A stretch of 64,000 bases of DNA from JAHEJE01 sp965216335 (lineage in GTDB: Bacteria > Pseudomonadota > Alphaproteobacteria > Rhizobiales > Aestuariivirgaceae): assembly GCA_965216335.1 (NCBI GenBank), contig OZ244154.1, positions 1,178,001 through 1,242,000 on the forward strand, written 5' to 3'. A model generated the notes under the pieces. It was not told the DNA's origin and ran no database searches. It was given only the letters and a program-made list of their open reading frames with translations. The translations under genes and the position numbers were made by a program. This document shows, in pieces, positions 9,177-17,763 of this stretch (its first letter is position 1; each line of letters begins with the position of its first letter).

Positions 9177-10133
9177 TCAGAACGGATTGATCGTATTCAG
9201 CGCCTGGCTGATCCACGACGACTTGTTCTCCACCGGTGCCAGGCCCTGTCCGGTCAGCAGCGAATAGGCGTCACGGTACCAGTCGGAGTTGGGGTAGTTG
9301 TGCCCCAGCACCGCTGCGGCGGTCTGGGCTTCCGAGCGCACCCCGAGTGCCAGATAGGCTTCCGTCAGCCGGTACAGCGCTTCCGGTGTGTGGGTCGTGG
9401 TCTGGTAGTTCTGCACCACCTTCTTGAACCGGTTGATGCCCGCCAGATGCGCCTGTTTGCGCAAATAGTAGCGCCCGACTTCCATTTCCTTGCCGGCCAG
9501 GTGGTCGCGCGCCAGCACCGCCTTGGCCTCGGCATCGCGGGCATAGGAGGTGCCCGGATAGCGCTGCGAGATCTCGTCCAGCGAGGCCAGCGCATTGGCC
9601 GCCGCCGTCTGGTCGCGCTTCACATCGTTGATCTGCTCGTAATGGCTGACGGCCACCAGGTAATAGGCGTATGCCGCATCCTTGTGGCCCGGATGCAGGG
9701 TGATGAACCGCTTGGCCGCGTTGATTGATTCGTCATAGTCGTTGCGCTGATAATGCGCATAGGACTGCATCAGTATCGCCCGCGTCGCCCAGCGCGAATA
9801 AGGATGCTGGCGCTCCACCTCGCCGAACCCCTTGGCGGCCGCCTTGTAGTCACCCTCGTTCAGCTCATCGAGCGCCTCGTTGTAGAGCTTCGAGATCGGT
9901 TCGGAATCGTCAATCCCCGACAGGTCCGGCGAAATCGCATCGCCCGTGGTTCCCGACAGACCGGACGAACTCGACGAGGACGACGACGAGGAATCGCCGC
10001 CACCCCACACATAGTCGCCCAAACCGCTATACCCGGAACTGCCCGTGCACCCGGCGAGCAACAACGTCAGCGCCAGGCCGGTCAGTGCGCTGCGCGCGAC
10101 CAATAGAGGGCCAGTTCGTGGGGCCTTGATCAT
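9177..10133 (-). CDS. bamD: Outer membrane assembly lipoprotein BamD (ComL/YfiO)
   Basis: Lipoprotein of the BAM complex that inserts beta-barrel proteins in the outer membrane. The start at 10133 (MIKAPRTGPLL) gives a signal peptide ending in the lipobox LLAGC; GGAA lies just upstream. After the cysteine comes a low-complexity region containing a run of ten serines, then TPR-like repeats from about residue 70 (LYNEALDELNEGDYKAAAKG, HPYSRWATRAILMQSYAHYQ, HPGHKDAAYAYYL) and the ISQRYPGTSYARDA segment. The serine-rich linker is longer than in the E. coli protein. lpxC, usually found between ftsZ and bamD in this order, is absent here. Confidence 0.95.
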   Translation of the reverse strand: MIKAPRTGPLLVARSALTGLALTLLLAGCTGSSGYSGLGDYVWGGGDSSSSSSSSSSGLSGTTGDAISPDLSGIDDSEPISKLYNEALDELNEGDYKAAAKGFGEVERQHPYSRWATRAILMQSYAHYQRNDYDESINAAKRFITLHPGHKDAAYAYYLVAVSHYEQINDVKRDQTAAANALASLDEISQRYPGTSYARDAEAKAVLARDHLAGKEMEVGRYYLRKQAHLAGINRFKKVVQNYQTTTHTPEALYRLTEAYLALGVRSEAQTAAAVLGHNYPNSDWYRDAYSLLTGQGLAPVENKSSWISQALNTINPF

Positions 10134-10220
10134 AAATGGGTTCCGGTCTGAAATCTGTACGCGATTCACCATGGTTCAGCGGGCGTTGTAGCGCATCGCG
10201 CTTCGCCACGCCATCCCGAT

Positions 10221-10258
10221 AAAAGCAGCAAACCCGGCGGAATTGTGACCGCCGGGTC
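10221..10258 (-). terminator. Probable rho-independent terminator after ftsZ
   Basis: On the minus strand the stem ACCCGGCGG pairs with CCGCCGGGT (10232-10240 and 10249-10257) around an 8-base loop and is followed by TTGCTGCTTTT. It lies about 30 bp past the ftsZ stop and before bamD. Confidence 0.75.
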
Positions 10259-10285
10259 CGCACTTGGCCAACATGGCTGTGAAAG

Positions 10286-11989
10286 TCAGTTCGCCTGACG
10301 TCTCAGGAATGCCGGGATCTCAAGATCCTCGTCGTCCAGATCGGGATCGATCTGCGGCGTCAGCTTGTGAACATTCTCAGCCAATTCCGGTTCATTGGCA
10401 GGCTGTGGCGTTGGTCGAGCCGCAACTGCAGGTTCAGCGGGCGCAGCGGCAGCTGGCTGCGGCGCCGGTTCGACCATGCGCGGCTCGTTCGTGTGGTGAT
10501 CAGCATCGCTGCTGGCCGCCGGTTCATCCCGGCGTCCAAGTCCAACGCTGGCCAGGCGCTCAAGCAGGCTCTTGCGCTGCTTTTTGTGCGAGTGCTCGGC
10601 TATCTCACCTATCTCCTTGCCACGCGCCGCCAGCTGCTGCTGGGCAATCGGCGGAAAGTCTTCCGGCTCGGGAATGCGTGGCGTGTTGGTGGTTTCTGTC
10701 TGAATGCGCGGCGCAGCAGGCGCTGCCAGTTCCGGCTCTTCCTCATGGCCGTAACCATGATCGATGACCGGCTCCTCGTGCGTCTCGGCGGCGGCGACCT
10801 CGGGTTCCGGTGCTTCGGCGACCTCGGCCACTTCCGGTTCCGGCTCCTCTTCGATTTCAGGTTCGGCCTCAGCAACCTCGGGAACCGGCTCGGGCTCGGC
10901 CCGTGCCGCCATCGGCGCCGGCGTAACGGCCGTCACCGGTCCGCTGCCGGCAAAACCGTAGACCGACTGCGTCGCCGCATCGTCATAGTCTTCCTCTTCG
11001 CCGTCCTCAAAGCCGGTTTCGGCCTCGATCGCCAGTCCGGTGGCGACCACCGACACCCGCATCGTGCCGTCGAGCGTCTCGTCGAAGGTCGCACCGAGGA
11101 TGATGTTGGCTTCCGGATCGACCTCCTCGCGGATGCGCGTCGCCGCTTCATCCACTTCATAAAGCGTCAGGTCCGGTCCGCCGGCAATCGAGATCAACAG
11201 GCCGCGCGCGCCGCGCATCGACACATCGTCGAGCAGCGGATTGGAGATCGCCGCTTCGGCCGCCTCGATGGCGCGCTTCTCGCCGGATGCCTCGCCGGTG
11301 CCCATCATCGCCTTGCCCATCTCGCTCATAATGGCGCGCACGTCGGCGAAATCGAGGTTGATCAGCCCTTCCTTGGTCATCAGCTCGGTAATGCTGGCCA
11401 CACCGGAATAGAGCACCTGGTCGGCCATCGCAAAGGCGGCGGCGAAGGTCGTCTTTTCATTGGCGACACGGAACAGGTTCTGGTTCGGAATGACGATCAG
11501 CGTATCGACATGCTTGGCCAGCTGCTCGATGCCCCGGTCGGCCGTCAGCTGGCGGCGCTGACCTTCGAACTGAAACGGCTTGGTGACCACACCAACGGTC
11601 AGTATGCCCTGCTCCTTGGCCGCCCGGGCGATCACCGGTGCCGCGCCGGTTCCGGTGCCGCCGCCCATGCCGGCGGTGATGAACACCATGTGCGCGCCCG
11701 CCAGGTGGTCGATGATCTCCGGCAGCGCCTCCTCGGCGGCCCCTGCCCCGACCTGCGGCTGCGAACCGGCGCCCAGACCTTGCGTCAGCGCCGTACCCAT
11801 CTGGATGCGCCGCTCGGCGGCACTTTGCGACAATGCTTGAGCATCGGTATTTGCCACAACGAACTCAACACCTTCCAGGTGCGATTCGATCATGTTTGTT
11901 ACCGCATTTCCGCCGGCCCCGCCGACCCCGAAAACAGTAATACGCGGCTTCAGTTCAGCCAGGTTAGGCACAGTCAGATTAATGGTCAT
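10286..11989 (-). CDS. ftsZ: Cell division GTPase FtsZ
   Basis: Tubulin homologue that polymerises into the Z-ring. The core domain (about residues 10-320) shows GVGGAGGNAV, the GTP-binding signature AGMGGGTGTGAAPV, ANTDAQAL and the T7-loop region NLDFADVRAIM. It is followed by a roughly 200-residue linker rich in Pro, Glu and Ala, and ends with the conserved tail DDEDLEIPAFLRRQ that binds FtsA and other partners. The 567-aa length, due to the linker, is usual in Hyphomicrobiales. It is separated from ftsA by a terminator and 259 bp of non-coding DNA, so it probably has its own promoter; a CtrA-like site lies upstream. Confidence 0.98.
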   Translation of the reverse strand: MTINLTVPNLAELKPRITVFGVGGAGGNAVTNMIESHLEGVEFVVANTDAQALSQSAAERRIQMGTALTQGLGAGSQPQVGAGAAEEALPEIIDHLAGAHMVFITAGMGGGTGTGAAPVIARAAKEQGILTVGVVTKPFQFEGQRRQLTADRGIEQLAKHVDTLIVIPNQNLFRVANEKTTFAAAFAMADQVLYSGVASITELMTKEGLINLDFADVRAIMSEMGKAMMGTGEASGEKRAIEAAEAAISNPLLDDVSMRGARGLLISIAGGPDLTLYEVDEAATRIREEVDPEANIILGATFDETLDGTMRVSVVATGLAIEAETGFEDGEEEDYDDAATQSVYGFAGSGPVTAVTPAPMAARAEPEPVPEVAEAEPEIEEEPEPEVAEVAEAPEPEVAAAETHEEPVIDHGYGHEEEPELAAPAAPRIQTETTNTPRIPEPEDFPPIAQQQLAARGKEIGEIAEHSHKKQRKSLLERLASVGLGRRDEPAASSDADHHTNEPRMVEPAPQPAAAAPAEPAVAARPTPQPANEPELAENVHKLTPQIDPDLDDEDLEIPAFLRRQAN

Positions 11990-12048
11990 GGTCAGTGTCC
12001 GTTATTTACGCCGGGAATCATATTGGTTGCTGAAATGATAACAAAAGG

Positions 12049-12063
12049 TTAACGAGCCCTTAC
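12049..12063 (-). promoter_or_regulatory. Candidate CtrA-like site upstream of ftsZ
   Basis: TTAA-N7-TTAC, one mismatch from the alphaproteobacterial CtrA consensus TTAA-N7-TTAA, 60-75 bp before the ftsZ start in the ftsA-ftsZ gap. CtrA represses ftsZ in Caulobacter, so the location is sensible, but short A/T motifs are common and this is only a candidate. Confidence 0.35.
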
Positions 12064-12160
12064 CGCGGCCAAGGAATTTTTAACGAATTCGGTCACTTCG
12101 CGCCGCATCCTGCCGGCCGGCGTTTACAACTTAAGTTCAACAACGCGATTCAATGCGCTG

Positions 12161-12210
12161 ATAGAAAAAGAAAAAGGTGGAGCCCCATCCCTGGCGCCGC
12201 CACCTTTTTC
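12161..12210 (-). terminator. Rho-independent terminator between ftsA and ftsZ
   Basis: On the minus strand AAAAAGGTGG pairs with CCACCTTTTT across a 19-base loop that itself holds GGCGCC; T-rich CTTTTTCTATC follows. It lies about 40 bp after the ftsA stop and would end the long dcw transcript before ftsZ. Confidence 0.8.
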
Positions 12211-12248
12211 CGTGACGAAGCCCTTCAGGGTCCGCCGCAAGTAATTTG

Positions 12249-13568
12249 TTAAAAACTTTCCTTCAGCCAGCGGCCCATGCGGCTCAACCGGCCGGCATAG
12301 ACGGCTTTCCCGCCACTGATTTGCGGCAGCTCCAGCGTTCGTTCGTCAGGATGGGCCGCGTATTTCAGCAGCCCCGCAGCAACGCAGAATGCCGGTGTGC
12401 GCATCATGTCGGGCATCGCGGAAACGCCATGCGGCTGGGCCAGCCTCACATGCCGCTTGAGGATACTGCCCGCCGTTTCGCGGATCCCCGTCAGCAGGCT
12501 GCCGCCGCCCGACAGCACCACCCGGCGTCCGGCCCGCCGCCCGGCGCTCGAAGCCTCCAGCCGCGTACGGGCCAGCTCGAAAATCTCCTCAACCCGCGGT
12601 TTGATGATGGCATTCAGTTGCGAACGCGGGATGCGCGCCACCGTGTCGGAGCCCGTTTCCCCGAGCAACGGCACGACCACCCGTTCATCGTCGCCACCAA
12701 GCGAAGGCAGCACGCTGCCCGACATGGTCTTCAGCCGTTCGGCATGAGCCAGCGACGTCGACAGCCCGCAGGCGATGTCGGCGGTGATGTGGTTGCCGCC
12801 CACCGGCAGAACGTCGGCGAACAGCAGGTTGCCCTCGGAAAACACCGACAGACTGGTCGTCGCACCGCCCATGTCGATGAACGTGACCCCCAGGGTAATT
12901 TCGTCCTCGACCAGCGCCGACCGGCCCGCCGCATAGGGCGCCATGACATAGCCGGCGACATGCAGGTGGCAATGTTCCACCGCCATCTGCAGATTGCGCA
13001 GGGCACCCTGCTCGACGGTCACCGCGTTCAATGTCACCGTCAGGTTGTCGCCATACATGCCCTCGGGCTTGCGCACGCCGCGCGCATCGTCGAGATCGAA
13101 CTGCACCGGCGTGGCATGCAGCACCAGCCGCCGGCCGGCATCGATCTTCTGCATTGCCAGCCCTGCGGCCTGGTGCAGGTGGTGGCCCGACACCATGTCC
13201 CCGCCGATCTCGACGCTGGCATGATAGGTTTCGCATCGCGGCCGGCCACCGGACACATTCACGTACACCTCAGTGATCGTCTGACCGGCCATGCGCTCAG
13301 CCGCATCGACAGCCAGCCGGATGGCCCGCTCGGCCTCCTCGATGTTGACCACGACACCGTTGCGGATGCCGCGCGATGCCTGGTGACCGACGCCGAGCAC
13401 CTTCAGTTCGCTCGCCCCGGCATCGATGCGCCGCCGCGTCTGGTCGGCCCTGCCGATGACACAGCAGATCTTGCTCGACCCGACATCGAGCGCCGCAACG
13501 ATCGGTGATTTTTCAGAATTGCTGCCCCTCGCGCCATTGCGGGGGCGGTTCAGCGGAACCACTGTCAT
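12249..13568 (-). CDS. ftsA: Cell division protein FtsA
   Basis: Actin-like ATPase that tethers FtsZ to the inner membrane. The 439-aa sequence has the ASKHA phosphate-1 motif VAALDVGSSKICCVIG near residue 28, the 1C-domain SHS2 region (NGVVVNIEEAERAI and the VYVNVSGG strand), phosphate-2 motif VTFIDMGGATTSLSVF, adenosine motif RRVVLSGGGSLLTGI, and a C-terminal amphipathic tail (SRMGRWLKESF) that inserts in the membrane. It follows ftsQ by 43 bp and precedes the terminator before ftsZ. Confidence 0.97.
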   Translation of the reverse strand: MTVVPLNRPRNGARGSNSEKSPIVAALDVGSSKICCVIGRADQTRRRIDAGASELKVLGVGHQASRGIRNGVVVNIEEAERAIRLAVDAAERMAGQTITEVYVNVSGGRPRCETYHASVEIGGDMVSGHHLHQAAGLAMQKIDAGRRLVLHATPVQFDLDDARGVRKPEGMYGDNLTVTLNAVTVEQGALRNLQMAVEHCHLHVAGYVMAPYAAGRSALVEDEITLGVTFIDMGGATTSLSVFSEGNLLFADVLPVGGNHITADIACGLSTSLAHAERLKTMSGSVLPSLGGDDERVVVPLLGETGSDTVARIPRSQLNAIIKPRVEEIFELARTRLEASSAGRRAGRRVVLSGGGSLLTGIRETAGSILKRHVRLAQPHGVSAMPDMMRTPAFCVAAGLLKYAAHPDERTLELPQISGGKAVYAGRLSRMGRWLKESF

Positions 13569-13611
13569 GAAGCACTCAACACCCTAACCAAACCACCGGC
13601 GCCGTTCCGGC

Positions 13612-14478
13612 CTAACGTGTGCTGCTCACCAGCAGCGACGAAACATCCTCCGGTTCGCCCTTTTCGATCGCAACCGCGATCCGGTCATCCAGCCTGAGAT
13701 CGACCAGCCTGACCGCCTTGTCGAGAACGCCGGTCTGGCCATGCAGCGCCAGCAGCTTTGCCAAGGCGTTGCCGATACCTTTCTCCGGCAAGGCAATCCG
13801 AACCCCATTCTTCAGATACAGCGTCCAGCGCCGTCCGCCGACGCGGGCCGCTGCCCGTACCCGTGAGTGTAACGCGCCAGTCTCTTCCAGATGGTTAACA
13901 AGTTCAAAAACCGCCTCGTTCGCCCCCTCTCCGGTCACCAGCATCAGCTTGCGGTACTTGCGCGCCTCCAGCGTCGACAGCGCAATGCCCGATCGGTCGA
14001 TCACATAGTACGCTCCGCCGCGCTGCCACACCGCATAGGGCTGGCGCTCGGTGACCTCGATTTCCAGCTTGTTGGGGTGCACCCGGCGCACGCTGGCATG
14101 CTCGACCCAGTCGACATTTTCCAGAATGCGCTTGGCCCGCGCAGCATCGAACAGCAGCAAAGACGCATCCGGCCGCACGCCGATTACCGACAGCACCGCC
14201 TCGGGCGACTGGTGCTCCAGCCCGGCAATGGCGATGTCGCGGGCCGCATATCCGAAATAGCCCGCCACATTGCCGGTAAGCCCGTACAACGGGTTGCGCG
14301 GGTCGTTGAGGTGTCCGCCGGTCTCCAGTCCATGCAGCACGGTCAGCGCCAGAAAGCCCACCGCGCCCGCGCGTGCCAAGAGCCCGGCGCTCAGTCCCTT
14401 GCGCCGGAGTTTGCCCTTGTGCTCCACCCCGTGTTGAGGCGCCGCACCGGTTCCGGAACTATCGGTTGCAGGAGGCAT
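13612..14478 (-). CDS. ftsQ: Cell division protein FtsQ
   Basis: Bitopic inner-membrane divisome protein that links early and late division proteins, with FtsL and FtsB. The basic cytoplasmic N-terminus (KGKLRRKGLSAG) is followed by a membrane segment near residues 33-50, a POTRA domain (about 90-160, including VDWVEHASVRRVHPNKLEIE) and the FtsQ beta domain with YYVIDRSGIAL and RRWTLYLKNGVRIALP. The start overlaps the end of ddl by 20 bp. The 288-aa length is normal. Confidence 0.95.
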   Translation of the reverse strand: MPPATDSSGTGAAPQHGVEHKGKLRRKGLSAGLLARAGAVGFLALTVLHGLETGGHLNDPRNPLYGLTGNVAGYFGYAARDIAIAGLEHQSPEAVLSVIGVRPDASLLLFDAARAKRILENVDWVEHASVRRVHPNKLEIEVTERQPYAVWQRGGAYYVIDRSGIALSTLEARKYRKLMLVTGEGANEAVFELVNHLEETGALHSRVRAAARVGGRRWTLYLKNGVRIALPEKGIGNALAKLLALHGQTGVLDKAVRLVDLRLDDRIAVAIEKGEPEDVSSLLVSSTR

Positions 14479-15385
14479 CGTTCACCATCCACGTCACAAG
14501 GTCTTCAAAGCTGTGCCCGGCATGTTCGGCCAGTTCCGGCACCAGCGAGGTCTCGGTCATGCCCGGCTGGGTATTGACCTCAAGCAGGATCAATTCGCCC
14601 TCGCCGCGTTCGTCATAGCGGAAGTCGGCCCGCGAGACGCCCCGGCACCCCAGCGCCTCGTGCGCCAGCAGCGAAAACCTCTGAATGCTCCGGTAGACCG
14701 CCTCCGGCACCTCCGCCGGCAGCACATGCACCGATCCGCCCGCGCCATACTTGGCATGAAAATCATACCAGCCGGACGCCGGCTGAATATCGATCACGCC
14801 GAGCGCCACGCCGCCCATCACCGCGCAGGTCAGCTCCTTGCCGGGAATGAAGCGTTCAACCATCACCTTGTCGCCGAAATACTCGCGCTGGTCGAGAATG
14901 CTCGCCGCCGGTCCGTTGGAGCTTTCGGTCACGATATGCACCCCGAAACTCGATCCCTCGGCAACCGGCTTCAGCACATAGGGCACCGGCATCGGGTGCT
15001 CGCTCGCCGCCCGCTCCAGGTCCACCAGTTTGCTCTCCGCCAGCGGAATGCCGGCCGTCTTGAACAGCGCCTTCGAACGCTCCTTGTCCATCGCCAGCGC
15101 CGAGGCCAGCACGCCGGAATGGGTGTAGGGAATCTGCAGCGTTTCCAGCACCCCCTGCACATTGCCGTCCTCGCCCCACTTGCCATGCAGGGCGTTGAAC
15201 GCGACATCCGGCCTCAGGTCGTCCAACACACTGGCAATGTCGCGCTGTACGTCGACCTCGGTCACCTCGAATCCGGCCCGGCGAAGCGCCTGCGCACAAC
15301 CTTTGCCTGAATTCAGCGAAACGTCCCGCTCGGCTGACCAGCCGCCCATCAACACCGCCACATGGGTGTAACCGGGTTCTCTCAT
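14459..15385 (-). CDS. ddl: D-alanine--D-alanine ligase
   Basis: ATP-grasp enzyme making D-Ala-D-Ala for the pentapeptide stem. The 308-aa protein shows VLMGGWSAERDVSLNSG at the N-terminus (binding the first D-Ala), NALHGKWGEDGNVQG, the ATP-grasp segment PYVLKPVAEGSSFGV, FIPGKELTCAVMGG, and the Mg/ADP-binding end RADFRYDE and LEVNTQPGMT. It sits between murB and ftsQ, 18 bp after murB, as in many proteobacterial dcw clusters. Confidence 0.97.
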   Translation of the reverse strand: MREPGYTHVAVLMGGWSAERDVSLNSGKGCAQALRRAGFEVTEVDVQRDIASVLDDLRPDVAFNALHGKWGEDGNVQGVLETLQIPYTHSGVLASALAMDKERSKALFKTAGIPLAESKLVDLERAASEHPMPVPYVLKPVAEGSSFGVHIVTESSNGPAASILDQREYFGDKVMVERFIPGKELTCAVMGGVALGVIDIQPASGWYDFHAKYGAGGSVHVLPAEVPEAVYRSIQRFSLLAHEALGCRGVSRADFRYDERGEGELILLEVNTQPGMTETSLVPELAEHAGHSFEDLVTWMVNDASCNR

Positions 15386-15403
15386 ATCTTCTGCCCTACC
15401 CCG

Positions 15404-16330
15404 CTAGCCGTCCTGCGCCGCAACGCCAATCCGGCGGATTTCCCACTCCAGCGTCACGCCCGAGGCTTCCTTGACCCGGGTCCGAACCGTCTCGCCCAGT
15501 TCTTCGATCTCGGCCGCGCTGGCATCGCCAGTGTTGATCAGGAAGTTGCAGTGCTTGTCGGAGACCTGTGCAGATCCGATGGAAAACCCGCGCATTCCCG
15601 CAGCATCGATCAATTGCCATGACTTTTGCCCGGGCGGGTTCTTGAACGTCGACCCGCCGGTGCGCGCCTTGACCGGCTGCGAACCTTCGCGCGACGCCGT
15701 GATCTGCTGCATTTCAGCGGCGATCTGTTCAGTATCCCCGGCATGGCCCTGCAACAGCGCCTCGGTGAAGATCAGGTCCTCCGGCGCACCGCTGTGGCGG
15801 TAGCTGTATTTCATGTCGGCATTCGGCAGCACGATAATCTCCCCTGCAGCGTTCACCGCGCGTGCTTCGATCAGCACATCCTTTGTCTCGCCGCCATAGG
15901 CGCCGGCGTTCATGCGCAGCGCCCCGCCTATCGTGCCGGGTATACCTCTCAGAAAGGTTAATCCTCCGATAACCATATCGAGACAGAACCGCGCAACCCG
16001 CACATCCGGCACCGCCGCCCCGGCCCGCACCCGATAGCCGTCCTCCAGCTCCAGCTTGCCGAAACCGCGCCCGAGCCGGATCACCACCCCCGGCACCCCG
16101 CCGTCGCGCACCAGCAGGTTCGACCCGACACCGACCACCGTCACCGGCACATCGTCCGGCACATGCTTGCGGAAATACGCCAGGTCTGCCTCATCGGCGG
16201 GAGAATAAAGAACGTCCGCCGGTCCGCCGACCCGGAACCAGGTCAGGTCGGCCAGCACCCGGTCGGCCTCGTAGCGCCCGCGCACCTCCGGCAGCCGCGC
16301 CAGCAATGCCTCACCTGGAGTGGATGCCAT
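15404..16330 (-). CDS. murB: UDP-N-acetylenolpyruvoylglucosamine reductase
   Basis: FAD enzyme that reduces UDP-GlcNAc-enolpyruvate to UDP-MurNAc with NADPH. FAD-binding residues lie in TWFRVGGPADVLYSP and VVGVGSNLLVRDGG; RVARFCLDMVIGGLTFLRGI and GTIGGALRMNAGAYGGE follow, and the catalytic serine loop is GSTFKNPPG near residue 230. The 308-aa length and absence of the extra domain of E. coli MurB indicate the shorter type common in alphaproteobacteria and Gram-positives. The ATG overlaps the murC stop by one base. Confidence 0.97.
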   Translation of the reverse strand: MASTPGEALLARLPEVRGRYEADRVLADLTWFRVGGPADVLYSPADEADLAYFRKHVPDDVPVTVVGVGSNLLVRDGGVPGVVIRLGRGFGKLELEDGYRVRAGAAVPDVRVARFCLDMVIGGLTFLRGIPGTIGGALRMNAGAYGGETKDVLIEARAVNAAGEIIVLPNADMKYSYRHSGAPEDLIFTEALLQGHAGDTEQIAAEMQQITASREGSQPVKARTGGSTFKNPPGQKSWQLIDAAGMRGFSIGSAQVSDKHCNFLINTGDASAAEIEELGETVRTRVKEASGVTLEWEIRRIGVAAQDG

Positions 16331-17763
16331 CAGGCCACGCCCTTCTCGCCGTTCGAAGACGCATCAAGCGCCGCCAGTTCGTCGGGCAGCGCATAGGCCC
16401 ACTGGGTGATGGTTCCGGCGCCGAGGCAGATCACCATATCCTTCGGCCCGGTCAGGCCATGCACCAGGCCGGCCAGTTCGCTCGAGTCATCGATGCTCAA
16501 CACGTGCCGGTGCCCGCGCGCCCTGAGACCCTCGGCCAGCGCAACATGGTCGATGCCCTCGATCGGTGCCTCGCCCGCCGGATAAACCGGCGCCGTGATC
16601 ACCACATCCGCATCGTTGAAACAGGAGCTGAATTCATCGAACAGGTCATTGAGCCTGGTGAACCGATGCGGCTGCACCACGGCGATCACCTTGGCCTTGG
16701 CCACCGCCCGCGCCGCGGCCAGCACCGCGGAAATCTCTACCGGATGGTGCCCATAGTCATCGAACACCGTCACACCGTCGTGCGTTCCCGTCCGGGTAAA
16801 GCGCCGCTTGACCCCTTCGAACGACTTCAGCCCGGCCCGGATCGCCTCATCGGCAATCCCCAGTTCGACCGCCACCGCCACCGCCGCCGTGGCGTTCATG
16901 ATGTTGTGCAGCCCCGGCATCGCCATCGCCAGCCCGTCGATCACCCGCGCGCCGCCCTTCATGCGCTCCGACAGCTTCACCGAAAACCGGCTTTCGCCAT
17001 CCACATAGTCGACATCGCCGATCTGGATGTCAGCCTGGGTGCTCCTGCCGTAGGTCACCATGCGCCGGTCATGAATCTTGCCGATCAGCGTCTGCACTTC
17101 GGGATGGTCAATGCACATCACCGCAAAGCCATAAAACGGAATGTTCTCGACAAACTGCCGGTAAGCCTCCTTGGCCGCATCGAAGGTGCCGTAGTGGTCC
17201 AGGTGCTCGGGATCGATATTGGTGACGATCGCCACATCCGCCGGCAATTTGACGAAGGTGCCGTCCGATTCATCGGACTCGACCACCATCCAGTCGCCCT
17301 TGCCAAGTCTGGCGTTTGAGCCATAGGCATTGATGATCCCGCCATTGATCACCGTCGGATCGAAATGCCCTGCATCTAGCAGCGCCGCCACCATGGACGT
17401 GGTGGTCGTCTTGCCATGGGTCCCGCCGACCGCCACGCACGACTTGAAGCGCATGAGCTCAGCCAGCATCTCGGCCCGCCGCACGATCGGCAGGAAGCGT
17501 TCGCGCGCCGCCACCACTTCCGGGTTGTCGGGCTTCACCGCCGAGGAAATCACCACCACCCCGGCATCGCCCAGGTTTTCACCCGCATGCCCGATGTGCA
17601 CGGTGATGCCACGCTTGCGCAACCGCGCGACGTTATAGTTGTCGGACAGGTCCGAGCCCTGCACCGTGTAGCCGAGCGTCGTCATCACCTCGGCGATGCC
17701 GCTCATGCCAATACCGCCGATCCCGACAAAGTGGATCGGCCCTACATCATGCGGAAGCTTCAT
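16330..17763 (-). CDS. murC: UDP-N-acetylmuramate--L-alanine ligase
   Basis: Adds the first amino acid of the peptide stem. The N-terminal Rossmann motif HFVGIGGIGMSGIAEVM, the ATP loop GTHGKTTTTSMVAALL near residue 117, VVESDESDGTFVKL and the C-terminal ligase motif VQPHRFTRLNDLFDEF are diagnostic. The start at 17763 (MKLPHDVGPIHF) is used because a longer frame to 17886 would run far into murG; even so the genes overlap by 17 bp, suggesting translational coupling. Length 477 aa. Confidence 0.97.
   Translation of the reverse strand: MKLPHDVGPIHFVGIGGIGMSGIAEVMTTLGYTVQGSDLSDNYNVARLRKRGITVHIGHAGENLGDAGVVVISSAVKPDNPEVVAARERFLPIVRRAEMLAELMRFKSCVAVGGTHGKTTTTSMVAALLDAGHFDPTVINGGIINAYGSNARLGKGDWMVVESDESDGTFVKLPADVAIVTNIDPEHLDHYGTFDAAKEAYRQFVENIPFYGFAVMCIDHPEVQTLIGKIHDRRMVTYGRSTQADIQIGDVDYVDGESRFSVKLSERMKGGARVIDGLAMAMPGLHNIMNATAAVAVAVELGIADEAIRAGLKSFEGVKRRFTRTGTHDGVTVFDDYGHHPVEISAVLAAARAVAKAKVIAVVQPHRFTRLNDLFDEFSSCFNDADVVITAPVYPAGEAPIEGIDHVALAEGLRARGHRHVLSIDDSSELAGLVHGLTGPKDMVICLGAGTITQWAYALPDELAALDASSNGEKGVA

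Noticed and set aside
10367..12052. 561-codon plus-strand frame opposite ftsZ
   Set aside because: Antisense shadow of ftsZ with Arg/Gly/Leu-rich low-complexity sequence and no ribosome site.
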